Shown: positions 1 through 7,210 of the stretch, piece after piece | How positions within the stretch are numbered: the first letter of the stretch is position 1 | Layout: each line of letters starts with the position of its first letter | Origin: Spirochaetaceae bacterium UBA1306 | GTDB taxonomy: Bacteria > Spirochaetota > Spirochaetia > Treponematales > Rectinemataceae | Direction of reading: 5' to 3' | Assembly: GCA_002307245.1 (NCBI GenBank) | Contig: DBTW01000204.1 | Coordinates: forward strand, 1 to 10,259 | Length of the DNA stretch: 10,259 bases | Notes under the pieces: generated by a model | Told to the model about the DNA's origin: nothing | The model's input: the letters and a program-made list of their open reading frames with translations, nothing else | Database searches by the model: none | Program-made: the position numbers and the translations under genes

Positions 1-2
1 TC

Positions 3-611
3 ATCGAGGGCACGGTCGCCAACGTGCCGCCCCAGGGCGGCCGCAAACACCCGCAGCAGGAGTACCTGCGCATCGACACGACCAACATCCTCTTCATCTG
101 CGGCGGGGCCTTCGTCGGCCTCGACAAGATCCTCGAGAACCGCGTGGCCAAGCACCCCCTGGGCTTCGGCGCCGACGTGAAAGCCCACGGCTCCAAGGAC
201 CTGCGAGCCCTCTTCTCCCAGCTCCACCCGGACGATCTCGTGAAATTCGGCATGATCCCGGAGTTCATCGGCCGCCTGCCCATCCAGGTTTCCCTGAACG
301 AGCTCTCGCGCGAGGACCTCATGCGCATCATCACCGAGCCGAAGAACGCCGTGCTCCGGCAGTACCAGGAGTCGATGAGGCTCGACGACGTCGAGCTCGT
401 CTTCGACGAGGGCGCGGTCGAGGCCATCGCCGACAAGGCTATCGCCCGCAACACGGGGGCCCGCGGCCTGCGATCCATCGTGGAGGCCCTGATGATGGAC
501 GTGATGTACGACATCCCCTCCATTGAGGGCCCCAAGCGCGTCATGGTGAGCCGCTCGACGGTCGACGGGGCCGAGGCTCCCGCGGTCGAGATCCTCAAGA
601 AGAGCGCCTAA
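3..611 (+). CDS. clpX: ATP-dependent unfoldase ClpX, C-terminal part (5' end outside window)
   Basis: ClpX is the AAA+ hexameric unfoldase that recognises tagged substrates and threads them into ClpP in the cytoplasm. The reading frame is open from base 3, so the gene starts upstream. About 202 residues are visible, roughly half of the usual 400-430; the zinc-binding domain and the Walker A and B motifs lie outside. Seen here are the RKH pore-entry loop (GGRKHPQQE, bases 36-62), the ClpP-docking loop in its LGF form (bases 159-167, IGF in E. coli), the arginine-finger region IPEFIGR (255-275) and the sensor-2 motif GARGLRS (456-476). These are diagnostic of ClpX and exclude HslU or ClpA. The LGF loop implies a ClpP partner, most likely encoded just upstream. 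Lon follows 86 bases downstream on the same strand, a common bacterial arrangement. Confidence 0.97.
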   Translation: MEGTVANVPPQGGRKHPQQEYLRIDTTNILFICGGAFVGLDKILENRVAKHPLGFGADVKAHGSKDLRALFSQLHPDDLVKFGMIPEFIGRLPIQVSLNELSREDLMRIITEPKNAVLRQYQESMRLDDVELVFDEGAVEAIADKAIARNTGARGLRSIVEALMMDVMYDIPSIEGPKRVMVSRSTVDGAEAPAVEILKKSA

Positions 612-628
612 CGCTCGCCCATGCTCGC

Positions 629-652
629 TATGATGCAAGGAAATGATTGCAT
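629..652 (+). promoter_or_regulatory. Possible lon promoter -10 box overlapping an inverted repeat
   Basis: The 86-base clpX-lon gap is less GC-rich than its surroundings. It holds a TATGAT hexamer (629-634) that matches a sigma-70 -10 box at five of six positions. Overlapping it is the inverted repeat ATGCAA-N8-TTGCAT (633-652). No good -35 box is visible 16-18 bases upstream. A second copy of the right half, TTGCATC, lies at 670-676 and could also pair with GATGCAA at 632-638. The position over a -10 box suits a repressor site, but the repeat matches neither CIRCE (HrcA) nor the CtsR box. Promoter and operator are both tentative. Confidence 0.3.
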
Positions 653-653
653 G

Positions 654-670
654 ATTCGCCTTCGGCGAAT
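654..670 (+). other. Small perfect hairpin in the lon leader
   Basis: ATTCGCC (654-660) and GGCGAAT (664-670) form a seven-base-pair stem around a TTC loop and can be extended outward by two G-U pairs. No run of T follows, so it is not a convincing intrinsic terminator for clpX. It lies 28 bases before the lon ATG and may be a leader structure or a processing site. Its role is unknown. Confidence 0.4.
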
Positions 671-697
671 TGCATCTAACTCTTCTCTGGTTCGGGC

Positions 698-3181
698 ATG
701 AAAATCCTCGGGGGCGCGACGCTCGAGCTTCCCCTCGTCTACACGAGGGAGGCAGTGGTCTTCCCGAAGTCCATCACGCCCCTCCTCGCCTCCACCAAGT
801 TCTCGATCGCGGCGGTCGACCAGGCCCTGGCCGGCGACAAGCGCGTCGTCGTGTCTCTCCTCAAGAGCCTCAGCGACGAGAAGGGTTCCGAGATCGAGGT
901 CCACGAGATCGGCACGCTCTCGCGCATCGTCCAGCAGGTCCGGCTGCCCGACGGCTCCATCCGCCTCCTCGTCGAGGGCGAGGCCCGCGTCAGGATCAGG
1001 AAGACCATCTTCCGAAAGGACCACCTCGCCGTCTCGGTCGAGCCGCTGCCCGATCCCGCCCCCAAGACTAAGGGCGAGGGCGACGGCGAGCTCGACGCGT
1101 CGATGCGCCTCGTGAAGCGCAGCTTCGGCGTCTACGCCGAGCTGGTCAAGAAGATCCCCCCCGACATCCTCTCCCAGGCCGAAAGGGCCGAAAAGCCCCA
1201 CGAGCTCTGCGATCTCATCGCCAACGCCTTGCCCATCAAGCCCGAGCGCAAACAGGCCCTTCTCTGCGTCGAGGACGGCCTCGAGCGGCTCGAGGTCATC
1301 CAGGCGGCCGTCGAGGGCGAATCCGAGCTCGTGAACCTCCAGCGCAAGATCAGCGCCAAGGTCAAGAACCGCATAGACCGCAACCAACGGGAGTACTTCC
1401 TGGGCGAGCAGCTCAAGGAGATCAACCGCGAGCTCGGGAAGGACGGCGAGGAGTCCGAGGTCAAGGAACTCGAGCGCTCCCTCCTCGCCAAGTCCCCGCC
1501 CGAGGAGGTCCTGGCGAAGGCGAGGCGCGAGCTCTCGCGCCTCGGCAAGCTCCAGGCATTCTCGCCCGAGGCGGGGGTTCTGCGCGTCTACTGCGAATGG
1601 CTGGCCGACCTGCCCTGGTCCACGAGAAGCAAGGACAACCGGGATATCGCAAGGGCTAGGGAGGCGCTTGACGCCGACCACTACGGAATGGAGAAGCCCA
1701 AGGCGCGCATCCTTGAGTTTATCGCCGTCCGTCAGCTCTCCGACAGGGCGCGGAGCCCGATACTCTGCCTCGTGGGGCCCCCGGGAACGGGCAAGACCTC
1801 TCTTGGCCGAAGCGTGGCCCGAGCCCTGGACCGCAGCTTCGTGCGGGTCAGCCTCGGGGGAGTGCGAGACGAGGCCGAGATACGGGGCCATCGCAAGACC
1901 TACGTCGGGGCATTGCCCGGAAAGATAATTCAGTCGATCCGCAAGGCGGGCACGAGCAATCCCGTATTCCTCCTCGACGAGATCGACAAGATGTCCTCGG
2001 ACTTTCGGGGGGACCCCGCGAGCGCCCTGCTCGAGGTCCTCGATCCCGAGCAGAATTCGAGCTTCACCGACCATTACCTCGAGCTGCCCTACGACCTCTC
2101 CAACGTCATGTTCATAACCACGGCCAATTCCCTGCACGGCATCCCCTACCCCCTCCTCGACCGCATGGAAGTCATCGAGGTGCCCGGTTACTCGGAGTAC
2201 GAGAAGCTGGAGATCGCCAAGAAGTTCATCGTGCCCAAGCAGGTCTCGGAAAACGGCCTAGGGGGAGCCTCGGTGAGCTTCGACGACGGGGCCATCCTCG
2301 AGGTGATCCGCCACTATACGATGGAGTCGGGCGTCCGCAACCTCGAGCGGGAGATCGCGCGCATCGTGCGCAAGCTCGCCCAGGAGGCCGTCGAGCAGGG
2401 CATGGCCGAGGAGCCCGAGAAGCTGGCCCATTGGTCGGCCTCGGTCACCGAGGGCAAGGCGGCCCAGCTCCTCGGCAAGCGCCGCCGCGAGGACGACGTG
2501 GTGTTCAAGGAGCCGCGCGCGGGCGTCGCCTACGGCCTCGCCTGGACCGAGGCGGGCGGGACCCTGCTCCCCGTGGAGGCCCTCGTGTTCGAGGGCGACG
2601 AAGGCCTGATACTGACGGGCAACCTGGGCGACGTGATGAAGGAGAGCGCCCGCGCTTCCTTGAGCTTCATCCGCTCGAAGGCCGCCGACTTCGGGCTGGG
2701 GGAAGAAGACTTCCGCAAGAAGACCGTCCACGTCCACGTCCCGGAGGGAGCCATCCCCAAGGACGGGCCTTCCGCGGGCATCACCCTCGTCGCCAGCCTC
2801 GTTTCCGCCTTCACCGGGGTCCCCCTCGAGGTAGGCCGGGCGATGACCGGGGAGATCACCCTGACCGGCAGGGTTCTCCCCATCGGCGGCGTGAAGGAAA
2901 AGGTCCTCGCCGCGCACCGCAGCTCCATGGACACCGTCATCCTTCCCGAAGGCAACCGCAAGGACCTCGAGGACATCCCGCCCGAGGTCAAGGAAGTCAT
3001 GCGATTCATCTTCGCGTCCAACATCGCCGAGGCCTTGGTCGCCCTCTTCCCGAAGGGCTCTATAGGGCCCGGGCGCTCGAAGGCGGCCAAGGCGAAAGCG
3101 GTGAAACCGAAGGCCAAGGCGACAGCGCCCAGGAAACCGGCGCGGGCCACTCCCAGGGTCGCGTCGAGCCGCAGGGCATAA
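698..3181 (+). CDS. lon: ATP-dependent protease Lon (LonA type) with basic C-terminal tail
   Basis: Lon is a cytoplasmic hexameric AAA+ protease that degrades misfolded and regulatory proteins. The product has 827 residues, slightly longer than E. coli Lon (784). In order there is an N-terminal LON substrate-binding domain (about 9-200), a coiled-coil linker (about 200-280), the AAA+ module with Walker A GPPGTGKT (360-367) and Walker B FLLDEID (424-430), and a serine protease domain with the Ser-Lys dyad. The dyad is Ser692 in KDGPSAG and Lys735 in GGVKEK, the same 43-residue spacing as E. coli S679/K722. Residues from about 792 to the end are a Lys/Ala/Pro/Arg-rich tail not found in E. coli Lon. 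The start at 698 is the first possible one, because an in-frame TAA lies at 677-679. No clear Shine-Dalgarno precedes it. ClpX lies immediately upstream, suggesting a proteolysis cluster. Confidence 0.98.
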   Translation: MKILGGATLELPLVYTREAVVFPKSITPLLASTKFSIAAVDQALAGDKRVVVSLLKSLSDEKGSEIEVHEIGTLSRIVQQVRLPDGSIRLLVEGEARVRIRKTIFRKDHLAVSVEPLPDPAPKTKGEGDGELDASMRLVKRSFGVYAELVKKIPPDILSQAERAEKPHELCDLIANALPIKPERKQALLCVEDGLERLEVIQAAVEGESELVNLQRKISAKVKNRIDRNQREYFLGEQLKEINRELGKDGEESEVKELERSLLAKSPPEEVLAKARRELSRLGKLQAFSPEAGVLRVYCEWLADLPWSTRSKDNRDIARAREALDADHYGMEKPKARILEFIAVRQLSDRARSPILCLVGPPGTGKTSLGRSVARALDRSFVRVSLGGVRDEAEIRGHRKTYVGALPGKIIQSIRKAGTSNPVFLLDEIDKMSSDFRGDPASALLEVLDPEQNSSFTDHYLELPYDLSNVMFITTANSLHGIPYPLLDRMEVIEVPGYSEYEKLEIAKKFIVPKQVSENGLGGASVSFDDGAILEVIRHYTMESGVRNLEREIARIVRKLAQEAVEQGMAEEPEKLAHWSASVTEGKAAQLLGKRRREDDVVFKEPRAGVAYGLAWTEAGGTLLPVEALVFEGDEGLILTGNLGDVMKESARASLSFIRSKAADFGLGEEDFRKKTVHVHVPEGAIPKDGPSAGITLVASLVSAFTGVPLEVGRAMTGEITLTGRVLPIGGVKEKVLAAHRSSMDTVILPEGNRKDLEDIPPEVKEVMRFIFASNIAEALVALFPKGSIGPGRSKAAKAKAVKPKAKATAPRKPARATPRVASSRRA

Positions 3182-3197
3182 AGCAGGGAATATTGCC

Positions 3198-3244
3198 CGG
3201 ATACTCCAGTCTCCACTTGACGCATCCTCGCCTATGCCAGTAAT
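3198..3244 (+). promoter_or_regulatory. Probable promoter of thiBPQ with upstream CGGATACTCC element
   Basis: TTGACG (3217-3222, five of six to the -35 consensus) and AGTAAT (3239-3244, four of six to the -10 consensus) are 16 bases apart. Transcription would start near 3250, at the beginning of the TPP aptamer. An alternative -10 is TAATTT at 3241. The 10-mer CGGATACTCC at 3198-3207, nine bases before the -35 box, is repeated exactly before the Memo promoter. That promoter also shares CACTTGA and the 16-base spacer, which supports this reading. Confidence 0.6.
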
Positions 3245-3247
3245 TTA

Positions 3248-3371
3248 GGCCCACATCCGGGGTGGCGCGGCTCGCCCGTCGGGAATGCGCTTTCGCGAAA
3301 GCTGGAAGCGCGAGCCGCGTCTGAGATCACACCCGCTGAACCTGATCCGGGTAATTCCGGCGGAGGGAGCC
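3248..3371 (+). ncRNA. TPP riboswitch (THI element)
   Basis: This cis-acting aptamer binds thiamine pyrophosphate and lowers expression of the downstream genes. The conserved core is nearly all present: GGGGTG (3259-3264), CTGAGA (3321-3326), then ACCC, GAACCTGATC, the P5 hairpin CCGG-GTAATT-CCGG (3347-3360) and GGAGGGA (3362-3368). GGGT (3260-3263) pairs with ACCC (3331-3334) in P2. The P3 arm is long: a perfect ten-pair stem (3266-3275 with 3310-3319) is topped by GCTTTC/GAAAGC (3289-3294 with 3297-3302). P1 probably joins GGCCC (3248-3252) to bases 3366-3371 with one bulge. The Shine-Dalgarno GGAGGG lies in the 3' strand and the thiB ATG follows directly at 3372. Ligand binding should therefore hide the ribosome site. 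No terminator hairpin is visible. Outer boundaries are approximate. Confidence 0.95.
3362..3367 (+). promoter_or_regulatory. Ribosome binding site of thiB, embedded in the riboswitch
   Basis: GGAGGG lies four bases before the ATG at 3372 and is part of the conserved 3' strand of the TPP aptamer. It fixes the thiB start at 3372. An earlier in-frame ATG at 3285 would begin inside the P3 arm of the riboswitch and adds residues unlike any signal peptide. Confidence 0.85.
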
Positions 3372-4397
3372 ATGCTCTTTTCCCATCGCGGCCGCGCAGT
3401 CGGCCGCTCCCTGTCATTGCTCGCGGCCTTATTGTTCCTCGCCTCGGCGCGAATCTTCGCCGAGGACAAGGCCCTCGTCGTCTACACCTACGATTCTTTC
3501 GTCTCGGAATGGGGGGCCGGCCCCAAGATCGCTCCCCTCTTCGAGCAGGCGACCGGCATCAAGCTGAAGTTCGTCTCGAAGGGTGACGGGGGCCAGCTCC
3601 TATCCGCGCTCATGCTCGAGAAGGACCGCTCCGAGGCCGACGTCGTGCTGGGCCTGGACAACTTCCTCGCGCCCAAGGCCCTGGGCACGGGACTCTTCCG
3701 ACCGTATAAACCGGCCGGCTACGAGGCTATCCCGGAGAGCCTGAAGCTCGATCCCTCGGCGCGGCTCGTCCCCTACGACTATGGGGATTTCGCCATAGTG
3801 TGGGACAGCGCGAAGCTCGCCGATCCTCCCATGAGCCTCGAGGACCTGACCAAGCCCGCCTACGCCAAGAAGCTCATCCTACTCGATCCGAGGACCTCCA
3901 CGCCCGGCCTGGGCTTCCTGGCCTGGACGAAGGCCGTCTACGGCCCCGCCTGGCGCGACTACTGGAAAAGGCTTAAGCCGAGCGTATTGACCCTGGCCCC
4001 GAGCTGGGACCAGGGCTACGGCCTCTTCACGAGCGGCGAGGCTCCCCTCGTGCTCTCGTACGCGGCCGACGGCGCCTACCACCTCGAGTACGAGAAGACC
4101 GAGCGTTACAAGGCCTTGGCCTTTACAGACGGCTTCGTGAAGCAGATTGAGACCGCCGGCATCCTGGCCAAGGCGAAGCACCCGGGCAATGCCGAGAAAT
4201 TCATGGACTTCCTCGTCTCGGCCGCATGCCAGAGGGAGCTGCCCCTCACTCAATGGATGTATCCCGCGCTGGGCGGTTTGGCCTTGCCGGACAGCTACCG
4301 CGCGGCCGTGAAGGCGGTCCGAGAGCTGCGCGTCGACCCGAGCGGCCTCACCGACGAGGCCCTCGAGGCTGTCGACATCCTCGCCTCGAAGCCCTAG
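3372..4397 (+). CDS. thiB: Thiamine/TPP ABC transporter, periplasmic binding protein ThiB (TbpA)
   Basis: ThiB captures thiamine or its phosphates in the periplasm and delivers them to ThiPQ. The protein has 341 residues (E. coli ThiB has 327). It begins with a Sec signal peptide: basic residues, a hydrophobic stretch at about 13-26, and a likely cleavage after Ala30 (IFA-ED). There is no lipobox cysteine. The mature part matches ThiB along its length: VYTYDSF (37-43) with Trp47 nearby, ADVVLGLDN, PYDYGDFA, DPRTSTPGLGF (172-182) and WMYP (295-298). The DPRTSTPGLG block and the aromatic residues around the ligand cleft separate ThiB from iron or putrescine binding proteins. It is the first gene of a riboswitch-controlled operon, and thiP begins 10 bases after its stop. 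The exact ligand (thiamine, TMP or TPP) cannot be told from sequence. Confidence 0.96.
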   Translation: MLFSHRGRAVGRSLSLLAALLFLASARIFAEDKALVVYTYDSFVSEWGAGPKIAPLFEQATGIKLKFVSKGDGGQLLSALMLEKDRSEADVVLGLDNFLAPKALGTGLFRPYKPAGYEAIPESLKLDPSARLVPYDYGDFAIVWDSAKLADPPMSLEDLTKPAYAKKLILLDPRTSTPGLGFLAWTKAVYGPAWRDYWKRLKPSVLTLAPSWDQGYGLFTSGEAPLVLSYAADGAYHLEYEKTERYKALAFTDGFVKQIETAGILAKAKHPGNAEKFMDFLVSAACQRELPLTQWMYPALGGLALPDSYRAAVKAVRELRVDPSGLTDEALEAVDILASKP

Positions 4398-4407
4398 GGA
4401 CGGCAAT

Positions 4408-6039
4408 ATGGCGAAAGTGGCCGATCGCGCGGCGGGCAAGGGGCTAGTCTCGAGCCTCGCCCTCGCCGCGTACTCGGCCGCGGCCCTCGCTCCCGTCGCC
4501 GCGATACTCATCCTGTCCCCGGACTCCTCGGGAACCGGCATGGCCGGCATGATCGAGGCCCTGTCCCAGCCGCGCAGCCTCCGCGCAATAGGCTTCACGC
4601 TGGCGCAGGCCGCCATGAGCGCCCTCGCGGCCCTCGCGATAGGCCTGCCCGGAGCCGCGTTAGTCGCCCGATACCGCTTTCCCGGCCGCCGCGCCCTGAA
4701 GGCCCTCTCCGTCCTGCCCTTCAGCATACCCTCGGTCCTGATCGTCCTGGCCTTCGTGCTCTTCTACGGGCGCTCAGGCTACCTCAACCGGGCCCTGATG
4801 TGGGCATTCGGCCTCTCCGAGCCCCCGCTCGGATTCCTGTACAGCTTCTGGGGCATAGTCCTCGTGCACGGCTTCTACGAATTCCCCGTCGTCCTCCAGA
4901 CCGTCGGGGAGGTATGGGAGCGCCTGCCCAAGGACCGCGCCGAGTCGGCTCGGCTCCTCGGCGCCGGCAGGCTCAGGGCCTTCGTCGCGGGGACTCTTCC
5001 CAGCCTCGCGCCGGCTATCGCACAGGCGGCCGCCCTCTGCTTCCTCCTGTGCTTCTTCAGCTTCGCCGTCGTGATGATATTCGGCGGCCTCGCCGGCTCC
5101 ACCCTCGAGGTCGAGGTCTACCGCCGGGCCAGGCTCGAGGCTGACGCGTCGGGCGCGGCCGCCCTCGCCCTCGCGGAGACGGCCATCGCGATGGCCGTCG
5201 TGGCCCTCGTGGCCCTCTGCGAACGGGGAAGCTCCCGCGGATCGGCCGCAGCCAGGTCGGCGGGCGGTAGCCCCGAACTCGAGGCGCCTCGGAAGGCCGC
5301 CCTCGCCGCCCTGGTCGCCTACGCTTTGTTCCTCGGCGTATTCTTCTGCGGTCCCATGGTCTCCCTCGCCGTGCAGGCCTTCTCCACGCGCGGCGGCCCC
5401 CTCGGCAAGGCGACGCTCGGCCTCGGCAACTTCGCGCGCCTCTTCGCTCCCGGGTCCCCATTCGCGAAGGCTTTGGCCGGCACGGCCGTCACCGCCATCC
5501 CCGCCGCCCTCATCGCCACCGTCCTCGGTTGCGCCGGCGCCTTCGCCCTGCGCCGCAGGGGAGCTCCGTCGAAGGCGGCGGCCTCCCTGCCCCTCGCGGT
5601 TTCGGGCATCGTGTCGGCCCTCGGCTGGTCCCTCCTATTCCCTCGAGGGGGGCTGGCTCTCATCCCGCTCGTCCAGGCCCTCGCCTGCATGCCCTATACC
5701 CTGAAATCGGTTTCCGCCGCCCTGGCCGCCTTGGAGGCGGCCCCGACGGAGGCGGCCAGGACCCTCGGGGCGGGCCGGGCGCGGGCGGCGGCGGGCATCG
5801 AGCTGGGAGCGGTCATGCCCTCCGTCCTCGCCGCCTTCGCCTTCGCCTTCGCGGCCTCGGCCGGCGACGTCAACGTGCCCCTGGTGCTCGGCCAGGGCGG
5901 CTTCGAGACCCTTCCCGTCTACCTATTCCGCCTGAGCTCGGCCTATCGCTTCCCCGAGGCTTGCGCGGCGGGCGTGATCCTCGCGCTCATCAGCTCCCTG
6001 GTCTTCGCGTGCAAGGAAAGGGGCGGGCGCGATGCTTGA
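4408..6039 (+). CDS. thiP: Thiamine ABC transporter, fused permease ThiP
   Basis: ThiP forms the inner-membrane channel of the thiamine importer. It has 543 residues, close to E. coli ThiP (536), and consists of two homologous permease halves of about six hydrophobic segments each. A charged, Ser/Gly/Arg-rich linker at about residues 270-297 joins them. Each half has the cytoplasmic EAA loop that docks to the ATPase: ESARLLGAGR (179-188) and EAARTLGAGR (448-457). The fused layout is typical of ThiP and also of FbpB-type iron permeases; the neighbours and riboswitch decide for thiamine. A Shine-Dalgarno AGGGA (4396-4400) overlaps the thiB stop codon and sits seven bases before the ATG. The 3' end overlaps thiQ by eight bases, so the two are probably translationally coupled. 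Confidence 0.94.
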   Translation: MAKVADRAAGKGLVSSLALAAYSAAALAPVAAILILSPDSSGTGMAGMIEALSQPRSLRAIGFTLAQAAMSALAALAIGLPGAALVARYRFPGRRALKALSVLPFSIPSVLIVLAFVLFYGRSGYLNRALMWAFGLSEPPLGFLYSFWGIVLVHGFYEFPVVLQTVGEVWERLPKDRAESARLLGAGRLRAFVAGTLPSLAPAIAQAAALCFLLCFFSFAVVMIFGGLAGSTLEVEVYRRARLEADASGAAALALAETAIAMAVVALVALCERGSSRGSAAARSAGGSPELEAPRKAALAALVAYALFLGVFFCGPMVSLAVQAFSTRGGPLGKATLGLGNFARLFAPGSPFAKALAGTAVTAIPAALIATVLGCAGAFALRRRGAPSKAAASLPLAVSGIVSALGWSLLFPRGGLALIPLVQALACMPYTLKSVSAALAALEAAPTEAARTLGAGRARAAAGIELGAVMPSVLAAFAFAFAASAGDVNVPLVLGQGGFETLPVYLFRLSSAYRFPEACAAGVILALISSLVFACKERGGRDA

Positions 6040-7144
6040 GCGGGGGGAAGGTCCCCGGGCCGGGGAGATGCTCAGGCTGGAGCGCCTGGCCAAGGCCTGG
6101 CCCGACTTCCGCATCGAGGTCGAGCTCGGGATGAGCCGGGGCGAGATCGCGGCCGTCCTCGGCCCCTCGGGCTGCGGCAAGTCCACGATGCTGAGGCTCG
6201 TGGCCGGGCTCGAGCGCCCCGACTCAGGCAGGATCGTCGTCGGCGGCCGCGACGTGACGGCTCTTCCCCCCGAACGCCGGGGCATAGGCATGGTATTCCA
6301 GGATCTGGCCCTCTTCCCCCACATGAGCGTCGGAGCCAACATCGCTTACGGTCCCCGCATGCGCGGCGACTCGCGCTCCGCCAGGAGCCTCGCCGTACGC
6401 TCCCTCGCAGAGTCCCTCGAGATAGGAGAGCTGCTCAATCGCAGGCCGAACTCGCTCTCGGGCGGGGAGCGCCAGAGGGTCGCCCTCGCGCGGAGTCTCG
6501 CGGCGCGGCCCGACCTCATCCTGCTCGACGAGCCCCTGTCCTCCCTCGACGCCTCGCTTCGCAGGCGGCTGCGCTCGGAGATCGCCGACCGGCTGCGGAG
6601 TGTCGGCATGACGGCGATCCTCGTGACCCACGATCCCGAGGAAGCCTTCGCCATGGCTGACCGGATCTTCATCATGCGCGACGGCGGCATCGAGGCCTCA
6701 GGCCTGCCCGAAGCGCTCTACGAGTCCCCTCCCACCGCTTGGAGCGCGGCCTTCCTCGGCCGAGGACCCGTGCTCGAGATCCTCGGCCTCGAGGGCCCTG
6801 CCTCGAGGCCGATCGCCAAGACAGCGATCGGAGACTTCGCTTGCCGGCCGCGCGGAGGGGCAATCCCCTACGCAGGCGAAAGCTCGCTTTTCTTCCTCGC
6901 CTCCGCGCCCAAGCTATCGACGGGCTCCGGGGAATCTTCACAGAATCGACTGCGCGGGATCGTCGTTTCTTCATATTTCGCGGGGTATTGCCGCCGCGTG
7001 TCGATAGCCTGCTCGAGCGCGGCCTGCGCTCCGGTCGCGCTCGAGTTGGAGCTGCCCGCGGAGCAGCGCCCCCGGACGGGCGAGACCCTCTGTCTTGAAA
7101 TCGATCCGGGGAGTTGCGACATCCTTCCAGGCCTGTCTAAATAG
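6032..7144 (+). CDS. thiQ: Thiamine ABC transporter ATPase ThiQ with C-terminal TOBE-like domain
   Basis: This is the ATP-hydrolysing subunit that powers ThiBP. All ABC motifs are intact: Walker A GPSGCGKST (44-52), Q-loop Gln90, signature LSGGE (142-146), Walker B ILLDEP (163-168) with Glu167, D-loop SSLD (170-173) and H-loop His200. At 370 residues it is much longer than E. coli ThiQ (232). Roughly residues 240-370 form an extra domain, and the segment LRGIVVSSYFAG through CLEIDPGSCDIL looks like a TOBE fold of the PotA/FbpC/CysA type. The start at 6032 overlaps the thiP stop and has AAAGGGGC upstream. An alternative ATG at 6068 (MLRLERL) lines up better with the E. coli N-terminus but has a purine stretch directly against it. 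The 3' third uses more AT-rich codons than the ATPase core. Confidence 0.92.
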   Translation: MLERGEGPRAGEMLRLERLAKAWPDFRIEVELGMSRGEIAAVLGPSGCGKSTMLRLVAGLERPDSGRIVVGGRDVTALPPERRGIGMVFQDLALFPHMSVGANIAYGPRMRGDSRSARSLAVRSLAESLEIGELLNRRPNSLSGGERQRVALARSLAARPDLILLDEPLSSLDASLRRRLRSEIADRLRSVGMTAILVTHDPEEAFAMADRIFIMRDGGIEASGLPEALYESPPTAWSAAFLGRGPVLEILGLEGPASRPIAKTAIGDFACRPRGGAIPYAGESSLFFLASAPKLSTGSGESSQNRLRGIVVSSYFAGYCRRVSIACSSAACAPVALELELPAEQRPRTGETLCLEIDPGSCDILPGLSK

Positions 7145-7155
7145 CCGATAGATCG

Positions 7156-7203
7156 CGGATACTCCGATTATGCACTTGATCGCCAGGCCGCCTTGCTTAT
7201 AAT
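7156..7203 (+). promoter_or_regulatory. Strong promoter of the Memo/AMMECR1 operon with CGGATACTCC element
   Basis: TTGATC (7176-7181) and a perfect TATAAT (7198-7203) are separated by 16 bases. The 10-mer CGGATACTCC (7156-7165) lies ten bases upstream of the -35 box and is identical to the one before the thi promoter. Both promoters also have CACTTGA at the -35 box. The -10 box ends only seven bases before the ATG at 7211, so the transcript should start at or next to the start codon. No terminator for thiBPQ is visible in this 66-base gap. Confidence 0.75.
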
Positions 7204-7210
7204 TGGACGC

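Noticed and set aside
608..2137. Long minus-strand open frame (509 codons) opposite lon
   Set aside because: It lies antisense to the LON and AAA+ domains of an unmistakable Lon. Its Leu/Gly/Glu/Asp-rich product shows no motif, as is usual for reverse-frame openness in GC-rich DNA.
2258..2917. Minus-strand open frame inside the lon protease domain
   Set aside because: It is a shadow of lon; no recognisable protein family in its translation.
3182..3197. Intrinsic terminator for lon
   Set aside because: GGGAATATTGCCC allows only a three-pair stem and has no T tract.
3285..3371. Upstream in-frame ATG extending ThiB by 29 residues
   Set aside because: This stretch is the TPP aptamer. The ATG at 3285 has no ribosome site, and the signal peptide begins properly at 3372.
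5057..5461. Arg/Gly-rich minus-strand open frame inside thiP
   Set aside because: Composition is that of a reverse-frame shadow, and it lies over the thiP linker and transmembrane segments.
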